Below are positions 1 through 6,924 of a DNA stretch of 9,172 nt, one piece after another; position 1 is the stretch's first letter; every line of letters begins with the position of its first letter. Source of the DNA: Alphaproteobacteria bacterium (GTDB lineage: Bacteria > Pseudomonadota > Alphaproteobacteria > Rickettsiales > VGDC01); NCBI GenBank assembly GCA_016869895.1, contig VGDC01000055.1, forward strand, positions 1 to 9,172, written 5' to 3'. Made by a program: the position numbers and the translations under genes. The notes under the pieces were generated by a model, which saw nothing but the letters and a program-made list of their open reading frames with translations, did no database searches and had not been told where the DNA came from.

Positions 1-372
1 AAGGGCACGAAGGCGGATGTCTTCATCGAAGGGCCTGCGGGTTTCCGCTTCCCCGATGCGAAGCTGGTCTGGCAGGATGGCGAGAAAACTGCGGTCTTCC
101 AAGTGCCGTATGAGATTTCGCCCCCCGCCAAAAGCCTTTATGGCACGCCGCTACGCCTGACGCTGGTGCAGGGCGGTAAGGCGGTGGACGCGGAATTCAC
201 CGTTCCGCGCAAGGGTGGTGAAGAGGTGGAGAAGACCAAGAAAGAAGAGAAGAAAGCTTCTGCTGTTGAAATGCAGGTCGCATCGGCGGAAGAGCCTGAA
301 AAGGTGGGTTTCTGGTCGCGCTTGCAGAAGCGTCTACGCGCCGAACTCGCCGCCGAGGAATATGTGGAGTAA
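1..372 (+). CDS. C-terminal part of an unrecognised protein (5' end outside window)
   Basis: Frame 1 is open from the first base to the TAA at 370-372, so this is the last 123 residues of a longer protein. I do not recognise the family. Residues 1-72 alternate hydrophobic and polar positions with many Gly and Pro, suggesting a beta-sandwich or Ig-like domain. Next comes a strongly charged linker of about 25 residues rich in Lys and Glu (around EKTKKEEKK), then a tail around FWSRLQKRLRAELAAEEYVE that could form an amphipathic helix. A GTG at 103 could be misread as a start, but the reading frame continues upstream with the same composition, so an internal start is unlikely. It ends 3 bp before the convergent ygfZ stop. 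No function is proposed. Confidence 0.75.
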   Translation, partial: KGTKADVFIEGPAGFRFPDAKLVWQDGEKTAVFQVPYEISPPAKSLYGTPLRLTLVQGGKAVDAEFTVPRKGGEEVEKTKKEEKKASAVEMQVASAEEPEKVGFWSRLQKRLRAELAAEEYVE

Positions 373-375
373 GGC

Positions 376-1254
376 CTAACCCCGCCATTCCGGCGTTTTG
401 GCGGTGATGGTCGCGTCCCCCGCTTTCAAGCCATCTTTATCCGCCGTATCCACCCGCAGCACAGCGAGGCCAAGGTTACCGCGTGAAGAGCGCATCTGCC
501 CCACTTCGCGCTCACCGAGCAGAATGGGGGTGCCGTTTTCGGGCAAATCCGCGTCACTTTCCACGATGAACAACAGCTTGTGCAGATTGGCGCGGTGCTT
601 GGTGCGCGCGGTCACTTCCTGCCCCACATAGCAGCCTTTGGTGAAGCTCACGCCATGCAGTTCCTCGAAGCCGTTCTCCAATATAAGCGTCTTATCTGCG
701 AGGTTGTCACCTTCGGCGGGAATGCCCAGCCCAATGCGGTGGAGGTCATAATCCACCAGTGGGGCATGCACGAAGCCACGCTGGATGAGCCATGTCTCCC
801 CTTCGCCCACGGGTGCGATGACCCGCGCGCCGAGCTTCTCCGTGCGGGGATCGACGAAAGCCACGATATTGTCCTGATGGAAATGTTCGGTGCGACCGGG
901 GGTTTCATAGAGCGCGAGCTGGGCTATGTTTCCCAGCACGGCGTGCACATGCATCTTATCCGTCAGGTCATGCAGCTTCACATCCGCGCGCAGGCGATAC
1001 AATGCCAGCAGGCGCAGCAGCTTGGGCGCGTATTCCTTGGCGCATTCCAGCCAGATGGTGTGCTCGTCGCGGTGGATGAGGAAGAAATCGGCGATGAATT
1101 TCCCCTGCGCGGTCAGCAGCGCCGAATAACCGCTGTAGATGCCGGTGATGAGGTTCACGTCCTGCGTGATTAAGCCTTGCAGGAAGGTGCGTGCATCGCT
1201 GCCGGAAATCTCCAGCACGGCGCGGTCGTCGAAGGTCACATAACGGTTGCTCAT
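376..1254 (-). CDS. ygfZ: YgfZ/GcvT-family folate-binding protein
   Basis: 292 residues, within the usual range for YgfZ. The family signature is intact: KGCYVGQE at residues 206-213, with the conserved Cys208, followed by TARTKHR. The N-terminal stretch (GSDARTFLQGLITQDV, 18-33) and the region around LTAQGKFIADF (47-57) match the GcvT-like folate-binding fold. In well-studied members the protein binds tetrahydrofolate and helps maintain or repair certain Fe-S enzymes such as MiaB; it is cytoplasmic. The ATG at 1254 gives the normal family N-terminus. The purine run before it (GAGGG on the minus strand) ends only about 1 nt from the ATG, which is too close for a good ribosome site. A perfect TATAAT on the same strand lies 8 nt upstream of the ATG (see findings). 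usg lies 51 bp upstream on the same strand, so co-transcription is likely. Confidence 0.95.
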   Translation of the reverse strand: MSNRYVTFDDRAVLEISGSDARTFLQGLITQDVNLITGIYSGYSALLTAQGKFIADFFLIHRDEHTIWLECAKEYAPKLLRLLALYRLRADVKLHDLTDKMHVHAVLGNIAQLALYETPGRTEHFHQDNIVAFVDPRTEKLGARVIAPVGEGETWLIQRGFVHAPLVDYDLHRIGLGIPAEGDNLADKTLILENGFEELHGVSFTKGCYVGQEVTARTKHRANLHKLLFIVESDADLPENGTPILLGEREVGQMRSSRGNLGLAVLRVDTADKDGLKAGDATITAKTPEWRG

Positions 1255-1305
1255 GCCCTCACATTATAGTGAAGGTTGTAAAAAGTATAGATGGCTTGAT
1301 GCGGC

Positions 1306-1584
1306 TTAATGAATCCGCAATTCCGAAGCGCAGTTGCGGAAGCCATTGGGTTTGATAAGCTCCGTGCTCGCCACCTTCACCGAATGCAGCTTGCCGTCCA
1401 GCTTGGTTTCCCAGAATTGCAGGAATTTCTTCAACTGCGGGAATTTCGGGGCAAGGTCGAACTCCTGCCACACATAGGTCTGCAGCAGGCTGGGATGGTC
1501 GGGCATGTGGTAAAGGATTTCGGCGGTGGTCAGGCGATAATCCGCTAGCATCTTCTGGAATTCGTCGTGGTTGAATTCTTGCAT
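1306..1584 (-). CDS. usg: Usg family protein
   Basis: 92 residues, full length for the family. The block LTTAEILYHMPDHPSLL (residues 18-34), continuing through TYVWQEFDLAP to residue 46, and the later LHSVKVA and ELIKPN segments are the hallmarks of Usg. The family is named after the gene upstream of trpFBA in Caulobacter; its biochemical role is not established. The protein looks soluble, with no signal peptide or membrane segment. The start at 1584 is supported by AGAGG about 5 nt upstream on the minus strand. It is the promoter-proximal gene of a probable usg-ygfZ unit, divergent from the hydrolase-importer operon. No trp genes are visible within this window. Confidence 0.93.
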   Translation of the reverse strand: MQEFNHDEFQKMLADYRLTTAEILYHMPDHPSLLQTYVWQEFDLAPKFPQLKKFLQFWETKLDGKLHSVKVASTELIKPNGFRNCASELRIH

Positions 1585-1777
1585 GGAAACCTCTCACTTC
1601 CGGCGTTCTACATGATACGCCTATCCCTTGATTTTAGCCGCATTTCCTTACCAAATAGTTAATCCACCATGCGGCAAGGTGTGGCTGAGACAGGCTTTTG
1701 ACGTTGATTTTCCGCGCCAATCCCTATATGCAATATCCACCTTTAGCCCATCAAAAACCAATCATTCAGGTGGTCGG
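1585..1777. promoter_or_regulatory. Divergent intergenic region between usg and the hydrolase operon
   Basis: 193 bp that must carry promoters for both directions, but no element is convincing. On the minus strand a TATCAT (bases 1617-1612) lies about 28 nt before usg, without a clear -35. On the plus strand TTGATT (1704-1709) and TATATG (1725-1730) sit 15 bp apart, shorter than the usual spacer. An exact AGGTGG at 1768-1773 is the ribosome site of the hydrolase gene. I searched by eye for a cobalamin riboswitch B12 box and for Fur- or Irr-like palindromes ahead of the importer operon and saw none. The hydrolase frame is open back to 1628, but that extension does not look like protein. Confidence 0.35.
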
Positions 1778-2779
1778 ATGCTGCGGATATTGCTTAGCGT
1801 GCTGCTTTTGACCTGCATCCTGCCGGTCACCGCCTGCGCACCCCGCTCCCAGCCGTTCGAGCCGGCGCAGATAGCGCCCTCCATCACCCGCGAAGCCCTG
1901 CACACGGGCAGCACCGCCATCCTGCCCTTGCGCAGCTGGTCACCGGAGGGCGAGGCGCCGAAGGCCGTCATCATCGCGCTGCACGGCTTCAACGATTATT
2001 CCAACGCCTTCGTCAACCCCGGTCATTACCTCGCCGCGAAGGGTATCGCGCTCTATGCCTATGACCAGCGCGGGTTCGGGGCGACGAAAGAACGCGGCAT
2101 CTGGGCAGGTCGCGAGAACCTCGTGGGAGATTTGAAGCAGATGGTGCTGGCCGTGCGCGCAGCGCATCCCGGTGTGCCGCTCTATCTGCTGGGCGAAAGC
2201 ATGGGCGGCGCGGTGGTCATCAATGCGCTGGCCGAGCCGGATTTCCCGCCTGTCGATGGCGCGATTCTTTCCGCCCCCGCCGTCTGGGGCAGCGAGACGA
2301 TGCCGATTCTCTATCGCGGCGCACTCTGGACGGGCGCGCACACCTTGCCATGGGTAGAGCTGACGGGCAAAGGGCTTAAGATTCTGGCGACCGACAACAT
2401 CCCCTTACTCCGCGAGATGGGGCGCGACCCGCTCATCATCAAGCGCACGCGCATCGACGCGGTCTATGGCATCGTCGGGCTGATGGACGAGGCCTATGAC
2501 AACGCCAAAGAGGTGAAGACGCCGCTGCTGCTGCTTTACGGCATGAACGATCAGGTCATCCCCCGCAAACCCATCCTTGAAGTGGCGGATACGCTCACCG
2601 CGCCCTACAAACTCGTCTATTACCCCGCCGGATTCCACATGCTGATGCGTGATTTGGGTTCGGAAGTGGTGATGAACGATGTCGTCGCGTGGATCGCCAA
2701 CCGTGATGCCTTCCTGCCTTCCGGCTATGACCTCAACTGGCGGCCGCTGATGAACCCCATGGATAGTGAAGAGCAATGA
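1778..2779 (+). CDS. Lipoprotein alpha/beta hydrolase (lysophospholipase / monoacylglycerol lipase type)
   Basis: 333 residues from the ATG at 1778. This start is chosen because AGGTGG precedes it and because it begins with a lipoprotein signal: MLRILLSVLLL, then lipobox VTAC with Cys20. The first residue after Cys is Ala, so outer-membrane or periplasmic anchoring is plausible. The Hydrolase_4 (PldB-like) fold is clear: oxyanion-hole motif LHGFNDYS near residues 68-75, YDQRGFG (95-101), nucleophile elbow GESMGG with Ser141, acid Asp258 in YGMNDQVIPR, and base His287 in AGFHMLM. The triad is complete, so an active esterase or lipase is expected; its substrate is unknown. Its TGA overlaps the ATG of the next gene (ATGA), so it is translationally coupled to an ABC importer. 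This raises the possibility of action on an imported ester-containing ligand, but lipid hydrolysis is equally possible. Confidence 0.92.
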   Translation: MLRILLSVLLLTCILPVTACAPRSQPFEPAQIAPSITREALHTGSTAILPLRSWSPEGEAPKAVIIALHGFNDYSNAFVNPGHYLAAKGIALYAYDQRGFGATKERGIWAGRENLVGDLKQMVLAVRAAHPGVPLYLLGESMGGAVVINALAEPDFPPVDGAILSAPAVWGSETMPILYRGALWTGAHTLPWVELTGKGLKILATDNIPLLREMGRDPLIIKRTRIDAVYGIVGLMDEAYDNAKEVKTPLLLLYGMNDQVIPRKPILEVADTLTAPYKLVYYPAGFHMLMRDLGSEVVMNDVVAWIANRDAFLPSGYDLNWRPLMNPMDSEEQ

Positions 2780-3588
2780 AAGCCGCCGCGTTTCTCGCCG
2801 CGCTGCTCCTTTCCACCCCCGCCCATGCGGGCTTGATGTCCCTGAATCTCTGCACCGACCAATTCGCGCTGGCGTTCCAGTCTGCGGGGCAAAAGCCCTT
2901 GGGCGTGAGTTTCGTGGCGGCGGATAAAGCCCTGTCGCTTTATGTCGACCGTATCGGTGATACGCCGCAGCTGCGCGGCACGCCGGAGGAAATCGTTCTT
3001 TATAAGCCTGATTTGGTCTTAATGGGGCAGGGGCAGAATCCCCCGCTGCAAGCCTGGCTCAAAGCGCGGGAAATCCCCATCGCCGCCCTCGGTTCAGCCA
3101 ATAGCATCGCCGATGCCCAGCAGCAGTTGCGGGAGTTCTCGACGATTTGGGGCAAGCAAAGCGAGGCGGAAGCCCTCATCGCTGCGCAGGAATCCGCCAT
3201 CCAAGCCGCCAAATTCGCCCGCCCCCTGCGCGTCGCGGTCTATTACGCGCGCGGGTTCAGCGATGCGGGCGGCACGTTGTTCGATGAAATCATCCGCCGT
3301 TTGGGCGGGGTGAACATCGGCGCGGAAAGCGGTGGGCAGGGCATGCGCTATCTCTCGCTGGAATCGCTGGTGGCTCTGAAGCCTGACTTACTCATCGTGC
3401 CGCAATATGATTATGGCACCACCACCACGGGCGAAGCGATGACCTCCCATCCCGCCTTCGCCGCCATCGGCGCGGAAGTGGTGCACATCCCCGGCAGCTA
3501 TTTCACCTGCCCGCACCTTGCCCTCGCCCCGCTGGTGCAAGCCATCGGCGCAGGTGGACAGGCCGCCCAGAAACGGATAGAACCGTGA
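2776..3588 (+). CDS. Periplasmic binding protein of a BtuF/FecB-type ABC importer
   Basis: 270 residues with a Sec signal peptide (cleavage expected after AHA at residue 18) and no lipobox, so a soluble periplasmic protein. The mature start, MSLNLCTDQFAL (21-32), is typical of proteobacterial class III binding proteins (Peripla_BP_2). Two equivalent segments, GTPEEIVLYKPDLVL (68-82) and LSLESLVALKPDLLIV (193-208), mark the start of the two lobes. Glu71 or Glu72 and Glu196 occupy the places of the two glutamates by which BtuF docks on BtuC. A long interlobe helix fits residues 111-147. The ligand could be cobalamin, haem or a ferric siderophore; the sequence does not decide. It starts within the hydrolase stop codon and ends 1 bp before the permease start. 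Confidence 0.92.
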   Translation: MKAAAFLAALLLSTPAHAGLMSLNLCTDQFALAFQSAGQKPLGVSFVAADKALSLYVDRIGDTPQLRGTPEEIVLYKPDLVLMGQGQNPPLQAWLKAREIPIAALGSANSIADAQQQLREFSTIWGKQSEAEALIAAQESAIQAAKFARPLRVAVYYARGFSDAGGTLFDEIIRRLGGVNIGAESGGQGMRYLSLESLVALKPDLLIVPQYDYGTTTTGEAMTSHPAFAAIGAEVVHIPGSYFTCPHLALAPLVQAIGAGGQAAQKRIEP

Positions 3589-3589
3589 T

Positions 3590-4603
3590 ATGATTGCATT
3601 CTTCACCCGCCATCCTTTTGCCCTCCATGCCCTGCTGGCGATTATCCTGCTGGTGGCGGCCTTCGGCGCGCTGGCGGTGGGGCAGGTGCCGCTGTCCTTG
3701 GCGCAGGTGTGGCAGGGGTTGCGGGGTTTGGGCGATGGGCTGGAGCGCGTCATCGTCTGGGATATTCGCCTGCCGCGTGTCATCCTCGCCATTCTGGGCG
3801 GCGCGGTGCTGGGCATGGCGGGTGCGGCGATGCAGGGTTTCCTGCGTAATCCGCTGGCAGACCCCGGCTTGCTGGGGGTGACGAACGGTGCGGCGCTCGG
3901 CGCGGTCATCGCCATTTATGGCGGTTTTGCTGCCACCAGCACCCATTCGCTGCCCATTTTCGCCATGATAGGCGCGCTGCTGGCCGTCGCACTGGCCTGT
4001 GTGCTGGCGGGCTTGCGCAGTTCACCTTATAGCCTCATCCTCGCTGGCATCGCCATATCCAGCCTCTTCGGCGCGGGTGTCGCGTTGGCGTTGAACCTCG
4101 CGCCCAACCCCTTCGCCGCCATGGAAGTCGTCTTCTGGTTGATGGGTTCGCTGGAAGGCCGCAGCGGTGCGGAAATCATCCTTGTGCTGCCCTTCCTGCT
4201 GCTCGGCGTGGGGCTGATGCTTTCTTGTGGCCGCGCCCTGAACGCCCTGAGCCTCGGCAACCAGACCGCATCCAGCCTCGGCATCTCGCTACCCTCGGTG
4301 CAGGGTCGCCTCATCGCCGGAATCGCCCTGTCCGTGGGGGCTATCACTTCCGTCGCCGGAAGCATCGGTTTCGTGGGGCTGGTCGTGCCCCATCTCCTGC
4401 GCCCGCTGGTCGGTTCGCAGCCCAGCCGCTTGCTCAGCGTTTCCGCGCTTGGCGGCGCGGTGCTGGTGCTACTGGCCGACATCGCCGTGCGCGCCATCCC
4501 CACTTCGGGCATGGAACTGCGCCTTGGCGTGGTCACCGCGCTGGTCGGCGCACCCTTCTTCCTCTGGCTGCTCTTCCATGAGCGCAAGCGGGAGGGGCTA
4601 TGA
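3590..4603 (+). CDS. FecCD/BtuC-type ABC importer permease
   Basis: 337 residues, the normal length, highly hydrophobic, with about ten membrane helices expected in the inner membrane. Family landmarks appear in order: DIRLPRV (58-64), GAAMQGFLRNPLADPGLLGV (78-97), the coupling-helix region LSLGNQTASSLGI (220-232), GSIGFVGLVVPHLLRPLVG (257-275), and the C-terminal RLGVVTALVGAPFFLWLLF (311-329). The protein works as a homodimer in BtuC2D2-like importers and takes substrate from the preceding binding protein. The ATG at 3590 begins 1 bp after the previous TGA and gives a standard N-terminus. Its TGA shares an ATGA with the ATPase gene. The family handles vitamin B12, haem or iron-siderophore complexes; specificity cannot be assigned by eye. 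Confidence 0.95.
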   Translation: MIAFFTRHPFALHALLAIILLVAAFGALAVGQVPLSLAQVWQGLRGLGDGLERVIVWDIRLPRVILAILGGAVLGMAGAAMQGFLRNPLADPGLLGVTNGAALGAVIAIYGGFAATSTHSLPIFAMIGALLAVALACVLAGLRSSPYSLILAGIAISSLFGAGVALALNLAPNPFAAMEVVFWLMGSLEGRSGAEIILVLPFLLLGVGLMLSCGRALNALSLGNQTASSLGISLPSVQGRLIAGIALSVGAITSVAGSIGFVGLVVPHLLRPLVGSQPSRLLSVSALGGAVLVLLADIAVRAIPTSGMELRLGVVTALVGAPFFLWLLFHERKREGL

Positions 4604-5376
4604 GCACCTTTATAGTGAAAGATGCCCATGTCACCCTCGGTGGACGTGCCGTCTTGAACGGCGCGGGTTTCACCGCCTCGCGCGGGCAAGTGACGGGGCT
4701 CATCGGCGCGAACGGTGCAGGCAAGACAACCGTGCTTCGCCTGCTGGCAGGCTTGCTCTTCCCCGCTAAAGGACAGGTGACGCTGGATGGCGCAACCGTG
4801 AAATCCGACATCGCTTTTGCTCGCCGCGTGGCCTATCTGGAGCAGCACCCCGCCAGCCAATGGCCGCTTTCCGTGGAGACGCTGGTGGATTTGGGGCGTC
4901 TGCCCTTCCGTGGGTTCGGCGCGAAGCAGACGGATGCCGACCGCCGCGCCATCGACCGTGCATTGGGGGATACGGACACGTTATCCTTCCGCGACCGCAG
5001 CGTGAATAGCCTCTCCGGTGGCGAAAAAGCCCGCGTTTTCCTCGCCCGTGCCTTGGCGGGAACGCCGGAATGGCTCTTGGCGGATGAACCCGTAGCAGGG
5101 CTAGACCCCGCCCATCAGCTCACCACCATGCAGCTTCTGCGGCAAAAATCGCAGGATGACGGCTTGGGTGTCGTGCTTTCCCTCCACGACCTCACCTTGG
5201 CCGCACGCTTCTGCGACCATCTGGTGCTGCTGCACGAGGGCCAAGTGCTCATCTCCGGCACGCCGGAAGCGGTGCTTAAACCTCAGCATCTGCGCAAAGC
5301 ACTGGGCATCAAGGCTTTCAGCGGCATCCATGAGGAAGAATCTTTCGTGCTGCCTTGGTCTGCCTCAAGTAATTGA
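4600..5376 (+). CDS. ABC importer ATPase (BtuD/FecE type)
   Basis: 258 residues with every nucleotide-binding motif intact: Walker A GANGAGKT (36-43), Q-loop Gln82 in EQHPASQWP, signature LSGGE (138-142), Walker B LLADEP (159-164), D-loop AGLDP (166-170) and switch His196 in SLHD. It is expected to be a cytoplasmic dimer that powers the permease encoded just upstream. The start is supported by GGAGGG at 4591-4596 and a 4-bp ATGA overlap with the permease gene, so the stoichiometry is probably translationally coupled. It is the last gene of the operon: about 190 bp follow before the next start. No strong rho-independent hairpin is visible after its stop, so read-through or rho-dependent ending is possible. 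Confidence 0.95.
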   Translation: MSTFIVKDAHVTLGGRAVLNGAGFTASRGQVTGLIGANGAGKTTVLRLLAGLLFPAKGQVTLDGATVKSDIAFARRVAYLEQHPASQWPLSVETLVDLGRLPFRGFGAKQTDADRRAIDRALGDTDTLSFRDRSVNSLSGGEKARVFLARALAGTPEWLLADEPVAGLDPAHQLTTMQLLRQKSQDDGLGVVLSLHDLTLAARFCDHLVLLHEGQVLISGTPEAVLKPQHLRKALGIKAFSGIHEEESFVLPWSASSN

Positions 5377-5411
5377 TAAATTTCGCAGAAATGTAAAATA
5401 TCCGCTTTTAT

Positions 5412-5440
5412 TTGCCATAAGGGCATCAAGGGGGTATAAA
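5412..5440 (+). promoter_or_regulatory. Candidate sigma70-type promoter for the lytic transglycosylase gene
   Basis: TTGCCA (5412-5417) and TATAAA (5435-5440) are separated by exactly 17 bp, and each matches the consensus at 5 of 6 positions. Transcription would begin near 5447, leaving a leader of about 119 nt before the ATG at 5566. A second, weaker pair lies upstream: TTGATA (5373-5378, overlapping the ATPase stop) and TAAAAT (5394-5399), with a 15-bp spacer. The leader holds a small perfect hairpin, GCCGC-TAT-GCGGC (5495-5507), without a U-tract. Confidence 0.6.
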
Positions 5441-5565
5441 GGTTTTCTGGCTCGGGGGCTTTCCCTGTGCTATGAATAGAAAAGCCTTATTTTCGCCGCT
5501 ATGCGGCTTCCAGCATTCCTTTAGGCCTATGCGCCCTTCTGATGGAACGCCTTTTAGGGGGTAAG

Positions 5566-6606
5566 ATGCAATCACGGTTTTCGGCAAATGCGCGCAAGTT
5601 CTGCGCGGGTGTGGTGGCCTTCGCCATCTGCGTTGCCGCGCCGGTTTTGCCTGTGCGCCCTGCCATGGCTTATGATTCCGATGCCGCGCTGGAGCAGGAT
5701 GGCTATCTCTGCACCCGTCAGGCCTTCCGTTCCGAGCGGAAATACGGCATTCCCCATCGCCTTCTCAGTGCCATCTCCGTGCAGGAGTCGGGTCGCAGGC
5801 ACAAAGGCCTTGGCATTCAAGTGCCTTGGCCGTGGACGATCAACGCCGAAGGCACGCCCTATCTCTTCCGCACCAAGGCCGATGCCGTCGCCAAGGTGAA
5901 AGAGCTGCAAGCGGGCGGGATGAAGAGCATCGACGTCGGCTGCATGCAGGTGAACCTCCGCCACCACCCCAAGGCTTTCGCCAACCTGAATCAGGCCTTC
6001 GAGCCTGCATTCAACGTCGATTATGCTGCGCGCTACCTCCGCAGCCATTATGACGAGACCAATTCTTGGAAGACTGCCGTGGGGCATTATCATTCCCGTA
6101 CGCCTGAATTCGGCCAGCGTTACATCGCTTCCGTCTATGCCAAATGGTATGGCATCGCCAATAGCGTCAATCGCGACCGTAGCCGCCAGTTCGCCTCCGC
6201 GACCATCAACGGCCAACCCCTTAACGACAAAGGCACGGTCGATAAACCCAAGCAGCGCGCAGGCAAAGCCTATAAAAGCTATATCCGCGATGAATCCAGC
6301 GGCGAGCAGATCACCCTTGCCAAGGCCACACCTGCGCCTACCGTCACCACCCCCAGCCTCCGCATCGTGAAGCCGGGCGCCACCGCGCAGAACAGCAAGG
6401 GGCAGATAGACCTGAGCCTCATCCGCCCCGCCAGCGCAGCGGGTAAGATTAAGACCGCGCCCGTCGTCAACGTCGCCGAGGAATCCGCCATCGTCATGAA
6501 TATCCGCCCCGAAGGCCGCGCGGCGACCCCCGCCAAAGCCCTCGCCGCAGAACCGGTCTCCGCCAAAGACCACAACGACCCGCGCATCATCCGCTTTGTC
6601 GATTGA
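5566..6606 (+). CDS. Secreted lytic transglycosylase (SLT domain) with long C-terminal tail
   Basis: 346 residues from the ATG at 5566, chosen over the in-frame ATG at 5542 because AGGGGG lies 4 nt before it. It has a signal peptide with a hydrophobic core at about 13-29 and cleavage expected after AMA (35). The SLT lysozyme-like domain covers about 45-200: catalytic Glu74 in SVQESGR, then DVGCMQVNLRHHP (123-135) and AVGHYHSRTP (171-180), all typical of family 1 lytic transglycosylases, which cleave peptidoglycan glycan strands in the periplasm. Cys49 and Cys126 could form a disulfide. Residues from about 201 to 346 are Pro/Ala/Lys-rich and low in hydrophobics, probably disordered, ending DPRIIRFVD. 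No flagellar, pilus or secretion genes flank it, so its process is not indicated. It seems to be transcribed alone. Confidence 0.92.
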   Translation: MQSRFSANARKFCAGVVAFAICVAAPVLPVRPAMAYDSDAALEQDGYLCTRQAFRSERKYGIPHRLLSAISVQESGRRHKGLGIQVPWPWTINAEGTPYLFRTKADAVAKVKELQAGGMKSIDVGCMQVNLRHHPKAFANLNQAFEPAFNVDYAARYLRSHYDETNSWKTAVGHYHSRTPEFGQRYIASVYAKWYGIANSVNRDRSRQFASATINGQPLNDKGTVDKPKQRAGKAYKSYIRDESSGEQITLAKATPAPTVTTPSLRIVKPGATAQNSKGQIDLSLIRPASAAGKIKTAPVVNVAEESAIVMNIRPEGRAATPAKALAAEPVSAKDHNDPRIIRFVD

Positions 6607-6647
6607 TTGACAAATCCCGCCTAATCGCGTAATTCCGTAGCTATTAT
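6607..6647 (+). promoter_or_regulatory. Possible promoter elements before the zf-CHCC gene
   Basis: A perfect TTGACA (6607-6612) follows directly on the transglycosylase stop codon. At the 17-bp distance there is only a poor TAATTC (6630-6635). A better -10, TATTAT (6642-6647), is too far from this -35 and has no good -35 of its own. A promoter somewhere here is likely because the gene lies 62 bp beyond the previous stop; the exact elements are uncertain. Confidence 0.3.
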
Positions 6648-6668
6648 TTCTTTTATCTACATAAGAGC

Positions 6669-6893
6669 ATGCACATGGCGTCCAAATCCTCCGTCAAGAA
6701 GGCTTCCTCCCAGCCCACCGCGCGCGGCGGCATCGAAGACATCCACGTCACTTCCGTCGAAGTCGCTTGCGATGGCGGCAACGGTCCCCTCGGCCACCCC
6801 CGCGTCTTTCTGCACATCGACCGCGCCGTCGGCTCCATCACCTGCGGATATTGCAGCCGCCACTACATTCTCGACGGCACCCATCACCACTAA
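6669..6893 (+). CDS. zf-CHCC zinc-finger protein (NDUFS6-like)
   Basis: 74 residues from the ATG at 6669. A second ATG at 6675 gives a better distance (7 nt) from AAGAG at 6662-6666 and may be the real start (72 residues). The core VACDGGNGPLGHPRVFLHID (32-51), followed by ITCGYCSRHYIL (57-68), is the zf-CHCC domain. The zinc ligands would be Cys34, His43, Cys59 and Cys62. The family includes the mitochondrial complex I subunit NDUFS6; bacterial homologues are small cytoplasmic proteins often found alone, as here, with no nuo genes near. The first 20 residues are Ser/Lys-rich and probably flexible. The C-terminus ends in three His after DGT, which is unusual and could bind extra metal. A role in complex I assembly is inferred from the family only. 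Confidence 0.9.
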   Translation: MHMASKSSVKKASSQPTARGGIEDIHVTSVEVACDGGNGPLGHPRVFLHIDRAVGSITCGYCSRHYILDGTHHH

Positions 6894-6895
6894 AA

Positions 6896-6924
6896 TTGAC
6901 ATTTTTTCATCTATTTTCGTTAAT
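6896..6924 (+). promoter_or_regulatory. Candidate upstream promoter of the lipoprotein gene
   Basis: A perfect TTGACA (6896-6901) begins 2 bp after the zf-CHCC stop. GTTAAT (6919-6924) follows after 17 bp and matches TATAAT at four positions. The -10 lies inside the palindrome at 6918-6933, so a protein bound there could block initiation. Transcription would begin near 6931. Confidence 0.4.

Noticed and set aside
382..404. Hairpin CGCC-ATTCC-GGCG-TTTT as terminator of the left-edge gene
   Set aside because: The stem is only 4-5 bp and lies within the 3' end of ygfZ; too weak to call.
580..1173. 197-residue open frame on the plus strand
   Set aside because: It is antisense to ygfZ, which has an intact family signature.
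1628..1777. N-terminal extension of the hydrolase gene
   Set aside because: The extra 50 residues would bury the lipoprotein signal, and AGGTGG marks the ATG at 1778 instead.
4027..4860. 277-residue open frame on the minus strand
   Set aside because: It is antisense to the permease and ATPase genes, both fully supported by family motifs. Its composition is Arg/Pro/Ser-rich, as expected of a shadow frame.
5495..5507. Hairpin GCCGC-TAT-GCGGC as terminator of the importer operon
   Set aside because: There is no U-tract and it lies inside the probable leader of the next gene.
5572..6573. 333-residue open frame on the minus strand
   Set aside because: It lies wholly antisense to the lytic transglycosylase, whose motifs and signal peptide are clear. 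The antisense product has no recognisable motif; long antisense frames are common in GC-rich DNA.
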